A DNA stretch of 64,000 nucleotides from Candidatus Parachristensenella avicola (GCA_904420205.1 CAJFUN010000023.1:62001-126000), one strand, 5' to 3'; positions 36,085 through 45,231 are shown, counted from the stretch's first letter. The notes: generated by a model not told the origin, from the sequence alone. Made by a program: numbers and translations.

Positions 36085-38277
36085 ATGAACGATATGCCCA
36101 AGGGGCTGTATGCCGTGTCGGCCGGCTTTGCCGGGCGGACAGGCGAGATTGATTTTACCTTCCAGGGCGCACACTTTACCGGGCGGATGGGGGAAACAGC
36201 CTTTGCCACCTTGGAGGAGGCGGCTATGGCCGCGGAGGGGATTCCAGAGGCGGCCTTTATGGGGCGCAGCTATGATACGCCAGTAATCCTGATGCCGGCA
36301 GGGGTCTACTCTTTCGGCCGGGCGCTGGAGACGCCGCTGCCACGGGCCCTGACCTTGCTGGGCGAGGGAGCGGGGATCAGCCCCAATATGGCCGGGAATA
36401 TCCGAATGGCCAACCCGGACCGGCCGGCGGCGGAAACGGTGCTGGAGGGCAGCTTTTATTTTGGAACCATCGTGACGCCGGAAGGGACGGAGGGCTGCCT
36501 GACGCTGGACGGGCTTATGCTCCACAATACACGGGTTTATGATGCGCGTACCCAGGGCGAGGAACTGGGGCTGACACTGCGGAACTGTATCTTTACCGGC
36601 GAGCTCACAGCCACGCTGGTGCGCACGGCGGCCCTGGCTGAAGGTAGCCGCCGGGTACGGCTGGAGGACTGCCGCCTGGACGGCTTTGACGCGCTGGATG
36701 CTGAAGGCGGCCTGCTCTTTGCCAGCGCAAGTGAGATTACCATGGAGCGGATCTATTTCGCCCATACCAAAAAGTTCCTGGGCTTGACTGATTACGGACG
36801 GAATCTGCCGGCGGGCGCCGCGGGCGGTAGGGTATCGGTCACGGTGAAAGACTGCCTATTTGAGGCGTGCGAGACGGTACACGGACTGACGGTGGCTCTG
36901 CCGGAAGATATCGCTTCGGCATGCGTTCGCATCGAGGGGTGTGCCTTCCACCAATTCGTCCCGGAAGGGGAACCGGCCGTTACCCTGTGCCTTCCCCATG
37001 AGGGCTGCTGTGCGCAGATAAAAGACGTGGAATTCGCCGGGCGGCAGCGACAGAAGGCGACAGCTGTGCTGACGGCCGGATGCCGGGAAGCGAAGGTGGC
37101 GATGGAGGATGTGCGCGTAACCAGCTTTGACGGAACGCTGTCCTATAAACCTCCCCGCCGCACCCAGGCGCCGGATTGCGTGGGCGAGGCCGTGTGGCCT
37201 AAGGACAGGCTGGAAGATCCTCATGAAGCGGTGCGGGAGGGGGATTTCACTCAGCTGGAAGCGCTATATAGCGGGCGATATGCCTTCCATGGCGATATGC
37301 ATACCCACACGGATTCCGGCGGTACCAGCGATGGCGCTACGCCCCTGGCCGAGTTTGTCCGGCAGCTAAAAGCCCTGGATCTGGATTTCGCTGCGGTGGT
37401 GGACCACCGGCAAATGCGGCATATGTTCCTACCGGAATGGGACGATACGCTCCTGATCTATGGCACCGAACCGGGCACGGTTATTGTGGAGGAGGGGCGG
37501 GCGCCCCGCTCCAGCCAGATGCACTATGTGATGCTCTTTCAGCATCCCACCGACCTGGCTCGGGTGATGGCGGCCTTCCCGGAATTCGCCTATACCGGCG
37601 GCCTGGAGGGGCACTTCTCCTATCCCACGTTTACGCCTGAGCGGCTGGCTGAGCTGGCTCGGTTTGTGCGGGGGCTGGGCGGCGCCTTTTCCCACGCGCA
37701 TCCTAAACAGTTGATGGCCTCAGATAACCCGCTGGATTTCTATTTTACCGACGCGGTCATGCTGGAAACCATCAATGCGGATGCCGATTCCTACGGCACG
37801 GCCCAAAACCTGAAGCTGTGGGATGCACTGCTGCGGATGGGCAAGCGAGTGCATACGGTAGGATGCAGCGATACCCACGGCGCGGCTACCGACCGGGCTC
37901 TGACCACCGTATATGCTCGGGAGCGCAAAGGCGCGGCGTATTTGCGGGAGATTCGTGAGGGCGACTGCGCGGCCGGAGCCGTGGGCATCAAGATGGCTAT
38001 TGCCGGAGCCCGTATGGGTGGAAGCCTGCCCTACCGGGACGGCCTTACGCTGGCCATTGAGCTCAACGACTTCTTTCGGCCGGCGTTCCTGCAGGATACC
38101 GTATACGGCCTGAAGGTCTATACAGATCGAGGCCTGGCTTATGCGACCGAATTCAGCGGGCAAACGCCCCAGCGGCTGGCGATTGCGGTAAAGCGCCGCA
38201 GCTATTACCGGGTCGAGGTGACCAACGAAAGCGACGGATTTATTGTGGGCATTTCTAACCCCATCTGGCTGGACTAA
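36085..38277 (+). CDS. Parallel beta-helix / PHP-domain fusion protein
   Basis: This 730-residue protein has two parts. Residues about 60-380 carry short repeated strands ending in small or polar residues (LRNCIFTGELTATLV, VRLEDCRLDG, VTVKDCLFEAC, VRIEGCAFHQF, KDVEFAGR), as in a right-handed parallel beta-helix. From about residue 410 a PHP metallohydrolase domain follows: FHGDMHTHTDSGGTSDG (H-x-H-T), AAVVDHRQMRH, FSHAHPKQ, and VGCSDTHGA, all metal-site motifs, close to the CehA/McbA family. No signal peptide. GAGGGG precedes the ATG. galM follows after 21 bp. Substrate unknown; a phosphoester or lactone of a carbohydrate is plausible. Confidence 0.8.
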   Translation: MNDMPKGLYAVSAGFAGRTGEIDFTFQGAHFTGRMGETAFATLEEAAMAAEGIPEAAFMGRSYDTPVILMPAGVYSFGRALETPLPRALTLLGEGAGISPNMAGNIRMANPDRPAAETVLEGSFYFGTIVTPEGTEGCLTLDGLMLHNTRVYDARTQGEELGLTLRNCIFTGELTATLVRTAALAEGSRRVRLEDCRLDGFDALDAEGGLLFASASEITMERIYFAHTKKFLGLTDYGRNLPAGAAGGRVSVTVKDCLFEACETVHGLTVALPEDIASACVRIEGCAFHQFVPEGEPAVTLCLPHEGCCAQIKDVEFAGRQRQKATAVLTAGCREAKVAMEDVRVTSFDGTLSYKPPRRTQAPDCVGEAVWPKDRLEDPHEAVREGDFTQLEALYSGRYAFHGDMHTHTDSGGTSDGATPLAEFVRQLKALDLDFAAVVDHRQMRHMFLPEWDDTLLIYGTEPGTVIVEEGRAPRSSQMHYVMLFQHPTDLARVMAAFPEFAYTGGLEGHFSYPTFTPERLAELARFVRGLGGAFSHAHPKQLMASDNPLDFYFTDAVMLETINADADSYGTAQNLKLWDALLRMGKRVHTVGCSDTHGAATDRALTTVYARERKGAAYLREIREGDCAAGAVGIKMAIAGARMGGSLPYRDGLTLAIELNDFFRPAFLQDTVYGLKVYTDRGLAYATEFSGQTPQRLAIAVKRRSYYRVEVTNESDGFIVGISNPIWLD

Positions 38278-38298
38278 CTACCCGAAAAGGAGAAACAC

Positions 38299-39354
38299 AT
38301 GAGCATAACCAAACGTGATTTCGGCATGGCCTATGGGCAGGCCATCGAGCTGTATACCCTGGCTAACAACCATGGGATGAAGGTAAGTATCGCGACGCTG
38401 GGCGGCGCGGTGGTGGAATTATGGGCTCCGGGCCGGGGCGGAACTTTCCAGGACGTGGTGCTGGGCTATACCTGCGCTGAGGATTATGCCCGCTATACCT
38501 CCAACCAGGGAGCGCTGATCGGACGCTACGGCAACCGCATTGGCGCGGGGCGCTTTTCCCTCAATGGGAAGACCTATCAGCTTGCCCTCAACGATCACGG
38601 CATCAACCATCTGCATGGAGGCGATCGGGGATTTAACCAGCGTATCTGGCAGGTGGAGAATACGCAAGAAGGCCCGAACCCGGCGATTACGCTGGGATAT
38701 ACCAGCCCTGACGGGGAAGAGAACTACCCGGGCACGCTGAAGGTAACGGTCGTCTATACGTTAACGGAGGATGACGCGCTGGTTCTGGATTATCGCGCGG
38801 AGACCGACGCCGATACGCCGGTGAATCTGACAAACCACACCTATTTTAACCTGGCAGGCTATGATGCCGGACCGATTACCGGCCATGAGGTATGCATCCA
38901 TGCCCAATATTACACCCCGATAGACGAGGGCCTAATCCCTACTGGGGAGCTGCGGGCGGTCAAAGGCACGCCCTTTGATTTCAACTCCGCCAAGACAATC
39001 GGGCGCGATCTGGACAGCTGCGACGAGCAAATGGTGAAAGGCGGCGGATATGATCATAACTTCGTGCTGGGCGAAGCCCATGTGACCAAGACCGCGGCCA
39101 TCGTTTACGAGCCGGAGAGCGGCCGCATCATGACGGTTAAGACGGACATGCCCTGTGTGCAGTTCTATATTGGCAACTTCCTGGACGGCACCGAAGTGGG
39201 GAAAGGCGGTTTGCCCCTTAAGCGCCGTCATGGATTCTGCCTGGAGACCCAGTACGCGCCGGATTCGCCCAATCAGCCGGCCTTCCCCAGCGTGATCCTG
39301 CATCCCGGAGAGGAATACCACTATACGACCAGCTACCAGTTCTCGGTCCGCTAA
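38299..39354 (+). CDS. galM: Aldose 1-epimerase (mutarotase)
   Basis: This 351-residue enzyme interconverts the alpha and beta anomers of galactose, glucose and similar sugars. Active-site residues are seen in INHLHGGDRGFNQRIW (first His), NLTNHTYFNLAGY (second His) and GFCLETQYAPDSPN (catalytic Glu). YGNRIGAGRFSLNGKTY is the conserved sugar-binding stretch. GGAGA precedes the ATG. It stands in a unit with the beta-helix/PHP gene and is followed by a terminator. No Leloir-pathway genes are nearby. Confidence 0.95.
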   Translation: MSITKRDFGMAYGQAIELYTLANNHGMKVSIATLGGAVVELWAPGRGGTFQDVVLGYTCAEDYARYTSNQGALIGRYGNRIGAGRFSLNGKTYQLALNDHGINHLHGGDRGFNQRIWQVENTQEGPNPAITLGYTSPDGEENYPGTLKVTVVYTLTEDDALVLDYRAETDADTPVNLTNHTYFNLAGYDAGPITGHEVCIHAQYYTPIDEGLIPTGELRAVKGTPFDFNSAKTIGRDLDSCDEQMVKGGGYDHNFVLGEAHVTKTAAIVYEPESGRIMTVKTDMPCVQFYIGNFLDGTEVGKGGLPLKRRHGFCLETQYAPDSPNQPAFPSVILHPGEEYHYTTSYQFSVR

Positions 39355-39366
39355 AGCGGAACGGCA

Positions 39367-39399
39367 AAATCCCGGAGCGCATGCTCTGGGATTTTTTTT
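39367..39399 (+). terminator. Terminator after galM
   Basis: AAATCCCGGAGC pairs with GCTCTGGGATTT, with one or two mismatches, followed by a T-run of eight. Confidence 0.8.
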
Positions 39400-39529
39400 C
39401 TGGAGGGTATTGGGTTTGCCCGGCAGGGAGCGGGAGTTTACAGATTTTTGATTTTGAACCGGAGGGGCATATGATGCAATAAAATAAAAGGGATGCGTAA
39501 TTGAACAAAGGTAAAGGAGGAATGCATCC

Positions 39530-39760
39530 ATGCCCGGAAGGTTCGGCGGTCCAGGGGGGCCGGGAGGCCCAAGAAGAGGCTTTGGCGGCCCCGGAGGACG
39601 GGGTGGGTTTGGCGGGCGAAGGCCGCCCCCGCCGCCTCCGCCCCGGCGGTTCGGCATGGGCGGGGCCTACCGCAGGGGGCGTGTGGGGTGCGTTGGGTGC
39701 CTTGTGCCGCTTATCGGGGCAGCCGCGCTTGCTGCGGCGCTTATGGCCCTTCTGCTGTAA
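39530..39760 (+). CDS. Gly/Pro/Arg-rich mini membrane protein
   Basis: This 76-residue protein starts at an ATG 11 bases after AAAGGAGG. Residues 1-50 are Gly, Pro, Arg and Phe only, with short repeats (GGPGGPRRGFGGPGG) and a run of seven prolines. Residues 53-76 form one membrane helix after a cysteine pair (GCVGCLVPLIGAAALAAALM). The first half is a positively charged, disordered tail. It has its own terminator. I recognise no family; small proteins of this composition are seen in Clostridia but not characterised. Low complexity leaves some doubt. Confidence 0.55.
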   Translation: MPGRFGGPGGPGGPRRGFGGPGGRGGFGGRRPPPPPPPRRFGMGGAYRRGRVGCVGCLVPLIGAAALAAALMALLL

Positions 39761-39762
39761 CC

Positions 39763-39797
39763 GAGCCGCAGCCCTTTCAAGGGCTGCGGCTTTTGCC
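39763..39797 (+). terminator. Terminator after the mini membrane protein gene
   Basis: GAGCCGCAGCCC and GGGCTGCGGCTTTT form a 12-base stem with a six-base loop and a T-tail. Confidence 0.85.
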
Positions 39798-39918
39798 TGA
39801 TTCAGGAGCGCCGTGAGGTCAACAAACTGATATGATTCCCCCAAATGCTAGGATGACCAATGGGACGAAATAGGCTATACTAAAAGCAAGACTTATCCAA
39901 GCAAAAGGAGGATGATCC

Positions 39919-41409
39919 ATGGAAGCGAATTGCAAAGCGCGGGCCCGCATTGGCCTATATAGCGCAGGACTTAAAGCCTACTGGAGCCAGTTTGCCGGGT
40001 TGAAGGAGCGGCTGGAGGGATATAATGCCTTTATCGCAGAGAAACTCTCCGCCTGGGGCGAGGTGTATAACTTTGGCTTAGTGGACGATGAGGACGCGGG
40101 CCGGGCAGCGGGCGAATATTTCAACGCCCATCATGTGGATATTATTTTTTCTCATAGCGCTACTTATTACACCAGCAGCACGGTGCTGCCGCTACACCAG
40201 ATTGCCAAGGCCCCGGCCGTCGTGCTGAACCTGCAGCCCACCGCCGCCATGAACTATGAAAAGACGGCTACCGGCGAATGGCTAGCCCACTGCGTGGGCT
40301 GCCCGGTGCCGGAACTGGCTAATGCCTTTAATCGGGCGGGCATCCCTTTTCGGGTGATCAACGGCTTGCTGGGCTTGGAAAAGACGCCTGAAATTTCTGT
40401 TGCCGACGAGGTAACCTGTCACCGGCCGGAGGCGATCCGCGCCTGGGAACAGATTAGCCAGTGGGCGCGCGCCGCAGGGGTGAAGCGTGCCTTGCAGCAT
40501 GCCCGCTTCGGATTCCTGGGGAATAACTACTCTGGCATGCTGGACATGTATTCCGACTTCACCATGCTGCAGGCCCAGACGGGCATCCATGTGGAGATTC
40601 TGGAAATGTGCGATCTGGATCGCTGCCTAAAGGCGGTGACCGAAGAGGAGGTTGCCGGCATCCGTCAGGAGGTGGAGGCCTTCTTCGAGATCTCCGGCGA
40701 TTCGCCCTCCGACCCCATTGCAAAGCGGCCGACCGCCGAGCAGCTGGATTGGGCTTGCCGGGTGGCCGCAGCCCAACGCCGCCTGGTTAAGGAATATCGC
40801 CTAGATGCGCTGAGCTACTATTACCACGGCTCGGACAATAATCACTATGAGCAGCTGCAAAGCGGCTTTATCGTGGGCCATTCGCTCTTAACGGCCAATG
40901 GTATCCCCTGCGCCGGCGAAGGCGATATTAAGACCTGCCTGGCGATGAAGATCTGCGACCTGCTGGGCCTGGGCGGCAGCTTTACGGAGATCGTCGCCAT
41001 GGATTATGAGCGGGGCACCATGATTCTGGGCCATGACGGCCCGTTCCATATCCGCATTTCCGACGGCAAGCCCATCCTGCGGGGCATGGGTGTGTATCAT
41101 GGCAAGCGGGGCAGCGGCGTATCGGTGGAGGCTCATGTCAAGCCCGGCCCGGTGACCACGCTGGGGTTGACCCAGACCGGCGAAGGCAGGCTGCGGCTGA
41201 TCGCCAGCCAGGGCGAGGCGAAAAACGAGCCCATCCTGGCCATCGGCAACACCCAGACCCATATTTCCTTTGGGCGGGATCTGGACGAGTATATGGACGA
41301 TTGGTTTGCCCAAGCCCCCACCCATCACTCGGCTATGGCTGTGGGCCATGACGCGGCGATCTTTGCGAAGGTAGCTGCGCTGATGGGCTTGGAATTCGTG
41401 CAGGTATAA
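39919..41409 (+). CDS. L-arabinose/L-fucose isomerase-superfamily protein
   Basis: This 496-residue protein has the ketol-isomerase fold of arabinose and fucose isomerases. The N-terminal Rossmann-like part has RIGLYSAGLKAYWSQFAGLK and DIIFSHSATYYTSSTVLPL. The C-terminal end DDWFAQAPTHHSAMAVGH, with the metal-binding histidine pair, matches the arabinose isomerase end motif. Neighbours do not reveal the sugar. It could isomerise L-arabinose, L-fucose or a related pentose, so no symbol is given. AAAGGAGG precedes the ATG, and a terminator follows. Confidence 0.78.
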   Translation: MEANCKARARIGLYSAGLKAYWSQFAGLKERLEGYNAFIAEKLSAWGEVYNFGLVDDEDAGRAAGEYFNAHHVDIIFSHSATYYTSSTVLPLHQIAKAPAVVLNLQPTAAMNYEKTATGEWLAHCVGCPVPELANAFNRAGIPFRVINGLLGLEKTPEISVADEVTCHRPEAIRAWEQISQWARAAGVKRALQHARFGFLGNNYSGMLDMYSDFTMLQAQTGIHVEILEMCDLDRCLKAVTEEEVAGIRQEVEAFFEISGDSPSDPIAKRPTAEQLDWACRVAAAQRRLVKEYRLDALSYYYHGSDNNHYEQLQSGFIVGHSLLTANGIPCAGEGDIKTCLAMKICDLLGLGGSFTEIVAMDYERGTMILGHDGPFHIRISDGKPILRGMGVYHGKRGSGVSVEAHVKPGPVTTLGLTQTGEGRLRLIASQGEAKNEPILAIGNTQTHISFGRDLDEYMDDWFAQAPTHHSAMAVGHDAAIFAKVAALMGLEFVQV

Positions 41410-41455
41410 TTTCACAGTGGAAAAAGACGGCGCGCCCTCATGGGGCGGCCAAAGG

Positions 41456-41490
41456 CAAAAGGCGTTTCCCTATGCGGGAAACGCCTTTTT
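41456..41490. terminator. Bidirectional terminator between isomerase and nrdG
   Basis: AAAAGGCGTTTCCC and GGGAAACGCCTTTT form a 14-bp stem with a five-base loop, placed between two converging genes. Confidence 0.88.
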
Positions 41491-41508
41491 ATCTTCATGG
41501 GGGAAGCA

Positions 41509-42210
41509 TCAGGCTCGCGCTTGGACATGGGGGGCCAAAGGGCGCAAGGTCTGGGCCAGATCTTCCAGCTGCCGGGCGGTATAAGGCTCGGCTTCTATGC
41601 GGAAGCGATCCTCCGGCTTATAGACCGGGGGTACGTTATAGCACTGCAGGAACCAGGCCGGAGCCTGAGCGGCTAGAGATGCCATCGCGCGAAGATCTTC
41701 CAGGGTAAGCTGCGGAATCACCGTCGTGCGCAGCTCCCAGCTTATGGAGGAGGCAGCGAGCAGGGCGAGCGTCTCCTCCAGGCCGGAGGCATCATGGGCG
41801 CAGATCTCCGGATACCGGAGCAAGGGCGCCTTCAGGTCTATGGCCACGTAATCCACCAGATCGTTATCCATAAGCCGGCGCAGCGCCTGCGGGGCGGAGC
41901 CGTTACTATCCAGCTTGGTTTTATAGCCCATTTCCCGCAGCATGTGGAAAAAATCGGGCAGCGCTGGATGTAACGTAGGCTCGCCGCCGGAAACCACCAC
42001 GCCCTCCAGGATGCCTTGGCGGCGGGCAAGAAAGGCGGTCACTGTATCCATATCCAGGAGCGGCGGATGGGTCAGCACCTCGCGATTATGGCAATAAAAG
42101 CAGTCATAATTGCAGCCGGGCGTAAATACGATGGCAGCCAGGCAGCCAGGGAAATCCATCAGCGTGGTTTTCTGCAGCCCGGCAATGGGCAGCTTACAGC
42201 TCGGCTTCAT
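41509..42210 (-). CDS. nrdG: Anaerobic ribonucleotide reductase activating protein (radical SAM)
   Basis: This 233-residue radical SAM enzyme makes the glycyl radical on NrdD. The 4Fe-4S motif is CNYDCFYC (C-x3-C-x2-C), preceded by MDFPGCLAAIVFTPG. GGEPTLHPALPDFF is the SAM-contact GGEP motif. It begins at an ATG inside the end of nrdD (17-bp overlap). At 233 residues it is longer than E. coli NrdG (about 154) and resembles the longer NrdG-like pyruvate formate-lyase-activase relatives; pairing with nrdD settles the role. Confidence 0.9.
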   Translation of the reverse strand: MKPSCKLPIAGLQKTTLMDFPGCLAAIVFTPGCNYDCFYCHNREVLTHPPLLDMDTVTAFLARRQGILEGVVVSGGEPTLHPALPDFFHMLREMGYKTKLDSNGSAPQALRRLMDNDLVDYVAIDLKAPLLRYPEICAHDASGLEETLALLAASSISWELRTTVIPQLTLEDLRAMASLAAQAPAWFLQCYNVPPVYKPEDRFRIEAEPYTARQLEDLAQTLRPLAPHVQARA

Positions 42211-44284
42211 GGATGACATACTTCTTGCGCAGGCGGTATTCTTCCTTCTTGCCCTTGTGGAAATTTTGCACGGGGCGCAGATAACCAACCACGCGGGTCC
42301 ATACCTCGGCGTCCCGGCCGCAATCGGGGCAGGTGAAGTGCTCGCCGGCAATATAGCCATGGTCTGGGCAGACGGAGAAGGTGGGCGTTAGCGATACATA
42401 GGGAAGATGGTAATGGGTAAAGACCTTTTGCAGCAGCTTCTTAGCCACTTCGATGTCGCGGATACGCTCGCCTAGATAGAGGTGCAGCACCGTGCCGCCG
42501 GTAAAGAGGCACTGAAGATCGTCCTGCAGGTCCAGCGTCTCAAAGATGTCGTCGGTAAAGCCCACCGGCAGCTGGGCGGAATTGGTATAATAGGGCGTAT
42601 CCTCGCCTGCGGTGATGATGTCCGGATACCGCTCGGTATCCAGCTTGGCCAGCCGGTAGCTGGTGCCCTCGGCAGGCGTGGCTTCCAGGTTATAGAAATG
42701 CCCGGTTTCCTCCTGGATTTCTACCAGCACCTGACGCATATACTCCAGAACCTTTTTGCCAAAGGCCTGGCCTTCAGGCGTGGTCAGATCCTTGCCCAGG
42801 AAATTCAGGCAGGCCTCGTTCATGCCAACCAAACCCACGGTGTTAAAGTGGTTATACCAATACTGGCCGGTACGGGCTTTCACATCCCGCAGGTAAAAAG
42901 CGCTGTAGGGATACAAACCGCGCTCGGTCTGGTCCTCGATGATCTTACGCTTGATCTCCAGGGAGGTCTTGGCGATTTGAATCTGTCGCCATAGCCGGGC
43001 TCTGAACTCGCTTTCGGTCTTGGACAGATAAGCGATGCGGGGCAGATTGATGGTGACAACGCCGATGGAGCCGGTCATGGGGTTGCTGCCAAAGAGGCCG
43101 CCACCGCGCTTGCGCAGCTCTGTGGTATCCAGCCGCAGGCGGCAGCACATTGATACTGCATCCTCCGGGGATAGGTCGGAATTGACATAATTGGAGAAAT
43201 AGGGGATACCATATTTGCAGGTGATCTCCATAAAACGGTTGACGACCGGGCTATCCCAAGCAAATTCGTTGGTAACGTTAATGGTAGGGATGGGGAAAGT
43301 AAACACCCGACCCTTGGCGTCGCCTTCCAGCATGACATCGCAGAAGGCCTGATTGAAGATATCCATCTCCTTCTGGAATTGGCCATAGGTATCGCCGGTA
43401 TATTCGCCGCCGCGAATGACGGGCTCGTCCTTAAGCGTGCGGGGTACGACGATATCAAAGGTAAGGTTGCTGAAGGGGCACTGGAAGCCTACGCGGGTGG
43501 GCACGTTGATATTGAAGATGAACTCCTGCAAAGCCTGCTTGACCTGCTCATAGCTAAGATGGTCATAGGCGATAAAGGGGGCGCAATACGTATCGATGGA
43601 GCTCCAGGCCTGAGCGCCGGCGGTTTCGCCCTGGGTGGTGAAGGTGGAATTGACAATCTGCCCCAGGAAGGAGCGAAGATGCTTGGCAGGCGAGGATTCC
43701 ACCTTGCCCGGTACGCCGCCGAAACCCTGCGTCAGCAGCTGACGCAGATCCCAACCTGCGCAGTAGGGCCCGAAAAAGCCCAGATCGTGCAGGTGCAGGT
43801 CGCCGGAGAGGTGCGCGTCGCGTACTTCCGCGGGATAGATTTCGTGCAACCAATACTGCTTGGTGAAGATCTCGCGGACATAGTTATTCAACCCATTGAT
43901 AGACCGCTGGGTATTGGCATTTTCCTGTATCTGCCAGTCCTTATCCTGCAGATAGTCTGAGAACATATTGATCGTGGCTCCGATAAGCGCATTGGATTCC
44001 CGGGCGCTCTTGCGCTTTTCGCGGTAGAGAATATAGGCTTTGGCGGTCTTTGCGTGCCCGTTTTCAATGAGTACCTTTTCCACGATGTCCTGCACCGCTT
44101 CCACGTCGGCGATCCCGTCCTTGAAGCGCAGGCTGGCAATATCCACGACTTGATTGCTCAGCCATTCGGCGCGCTCCCAATCGTTGCCGCCCACAGCGGT
44201 GGCGGCTTTGAAGATGGCCCATGTGATTTTTTCCTGGCGGAATTTCTCAACGCTTCCATTGCGTTTGCGAATCTGCGTGATCAT
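42194..44284 (-). CDS. nrdD: Anaerobic (class III) ribonucleoside-triphosphate reductase
   Basis: This 696-residue enzyme reduces ribonucleoside triphosphates to deoxy forms under anoxia. An ATP-cone regulatory domain is at the N-terminus (ITQIRKRNGSVEKFRQEKIT). The barrel has NTQRSINGLNNYVREIFT and NFLGKDLTTPEGQAFG. The C-terminal part has Zn-type cysteines VCPDHGYIAGEHFTCPDCG and the glycyl-radical site TRVVGYLRPVQNF. CTAAAGGAGG precedes the ATG. It is followed by nrdG in an overlapping pair and preceded by a promoter with two NrdR-like boxes. Confidence 0.97.
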   Translation of the reverse strand: MITQIRKRNGSVEKFRQEKITWAIFKAATAVGGNDWERAEWLSNQVVDIASLRFKDGIADVEAVQDIVEKVLIENGHAKTAKAYILYREKRKSARESNALIGATINMFSDYLQDKDWQIQENANTQRSINGLNNYVREIFTKQYWLHEIYPAEVRDAHLSGDLHLHDLGFFGPYCAGWDLRQLLTQGFGGVPGKVESSPAKHLRSFLGQIVNSTFTTQGETAGAQAWSSIDTYCAPFIAYDHLSYEQVKQALQEFIFNINVPTRVGFQCPFSNLTFDIVVPRTLKDEPVIRGGEYTGDTYGQFQKEMDIFNQAFCDVMLEGDAKGRVFTFPIPTINVTNEFAWDSPVVNRFMEITCKYGIPYFSNYVNSDLSPEDAVSMCCRLRLDTTELRKRGGGLFGSNPMTGSIGVVTINLPRIAYLSKTESEFRARLWRQIQIAKTSLEIKRKIIEDQTERGLYPYSAFYLRDVKARTGQYWYNHFNTVGLVGMNEACLNFLGKDLTTPEGQAFGKKVLEYMRQVLVEIQEETGHFYNLEATPAEGTSYRLAKLDTERYPDIITAGEDTPYYTNSAQLPVGFTDDIFETLDLQDDLQCLFTGGTVLHLYLGERIRDIEVAKKLLQKVFTHYHLPYVSLTPTFSVCPDHGYIAGEHFTCPDCGRDAEVWTRVVGYLRPVQNFHKGKKEEYRLRKKYVIHEAEL

Positions 44285-44343
44285 CGTCCTCCTCCTTTAG
44301 CACAAAAAAGCCGTGACAATATCCCGTTCAAACAGAATTGATA

Positions 44344-44392
44344 TACATTATCTTGTGGTTTTATTGTACAGCACATCCAATATCTTGACAAG
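44344..44392 (-). promoter_or_regulatory. nrdDG promoter with two NrdR-like boxes
   Basis: On the minus strand TTGTCA (44386-44391) and TACAAT (44363-44368) are 17 bp apart. Two imperfect NrdR-like 16-mers, TGTCAAGATATTGGAT (overlapping the -35) and CCACAAGATAATGTAT (just after the -10), have their shared core CAAGATA 32 bp apart, three helical turns. This fits NrdR, which represses ribonucleotide reductase genes through paired boxes. Confidence 0.6.
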
Positions 44393-44583
44393 AGGCGATT
44401 TGCGCAACGACGGGAAAATGTTCGCTTTGACGGATAGGAAAGCCAATGGTACAATAAGATGGAAAAGAGAATCCGGGGAAACGCCCGGCAAAAGACGGCG
44501 CAGCCGTAATCCCTGCGGCGGGCGGCCGGCATTTTCCGCGAAAGAGGGAATGCAGCCGCGGCCCAAGGGCGAGGAGGGGCAAG
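44393..44583. other. Spacer upstream of the 44584 gene
   Basis: About 190 bp between nrdDG and the next plus-strand gene. No gene or clear plus-strand promoter was seen. GGCGAGGAGG at the end is the ribosome site of the next gene. Confidence 0.5.
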
Positions 44584-45231
44584 ATGCAATCGTGGATTCG
44601 TTTAGGCTCGGGGATTTTTGCAGCCGACCAGGCCCGCGAGGGCTTTGTGAAGATCGACGGTTATACTTTCCAGGGTCCGGTCGTTCAGCTGGCCGGCGGC
44701 GTTTTTGGAGGAAGCGCGCTGCGCTTTGAGGGCATGGAAGGTGCCGGCGCAGCTGAGGACGACATGACGGAGGGCTGGCTCAACTTTACCGACGACGAAT
44801 TTCCGGAAATCAGGCTGACGACGGTGCTGCAGACCAAGCCCGGCTATGCGCGGCTGCGTCATGTGCTCTCCGGCGAAGGGGAGGAGCGGCTGCAGGCAGG
44901 ATCCGCGCTGACGCTGGCGGCGCTGCTGCTGCCCCAGGCACCGCGGATTTATGCCCTTGACCAGGGGGAGGCATTACCGCTGCCCCAGGCGGAAGGCATA
45001 TTGTCCCAACGCGTCCTGGGATTGGAGACGCCCCAGGGGGCCATGGTGCTATCGGGCGGCGATTTCTTTGCCGCAGCCGGCGATGAGGCGGGGTTCTGCC
45101 TGGCGATGGTTACACGGCTGGAAGAAGAGGTCGCCCTAGGCGAAGAGAGCGCTTTTTCTACGGGCTGGGTTCAAACGACCATGGGCGATACGCTGCAGCA
45201 GGCCATGGCCAGGGTGCAATGGGACCGGTAG
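44584..45231 (+). CDS. Hypothetical protein overlapping a metallophosphoesterase gene
   Basis: This 215-residue soluble protein has no signal or membrane segment. It is acidic and rich in Gly, Ala, Leu and Glu. Predicted strands alternate (YTFQGPVVQLAGGVFGG, LRFEGMEGAGAAEDD, AMVLSGGDFFAAAGDEAGF), suggesting a beta-sandwich or jelly-roll fold. I recognise no family. GCGAGGAGG precedes the ATG. The next gene, a phosphoesterase, begins inside its last 13 bp, so the two are coupled. A partner or regulator of that enzyme is a guess. Confidence 0.6.
   Translation: MQSWIRLGSGIFAADQAREGFVKIDGYTFQGPVVQLAGGVFGGSALRFEGMEGAGAAEDDMTEGWLNFTDDEFPEIRLTTVLQTKPGYARLRHVLSGEGEERLQAGSALTLAALLLPQAPRIYALDQGEALPLPQAEGILSQRVLGLETPQGAMVLSGGDFFAAAGDEAGFCLAMVTRLEEEVALGEESAFSTGWVQTTMGDTLQQAMARVQWDR

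Noticed and set aside
39501..39800. Alternative frame over the mini membrane protein (99 codons)
   Set aside because: Its start lacks a ribosome site, and it runs through the terminator after the mini gene. The frame starting at 39530 has the better site and ends before the terminator.
39919..41409. Calling the isomerase AraA or FucI
   Set aside because: Motifs support the superfamily only. No arabinose or fucose pathway genes stand next to it, so the substrate cannot be fixed.
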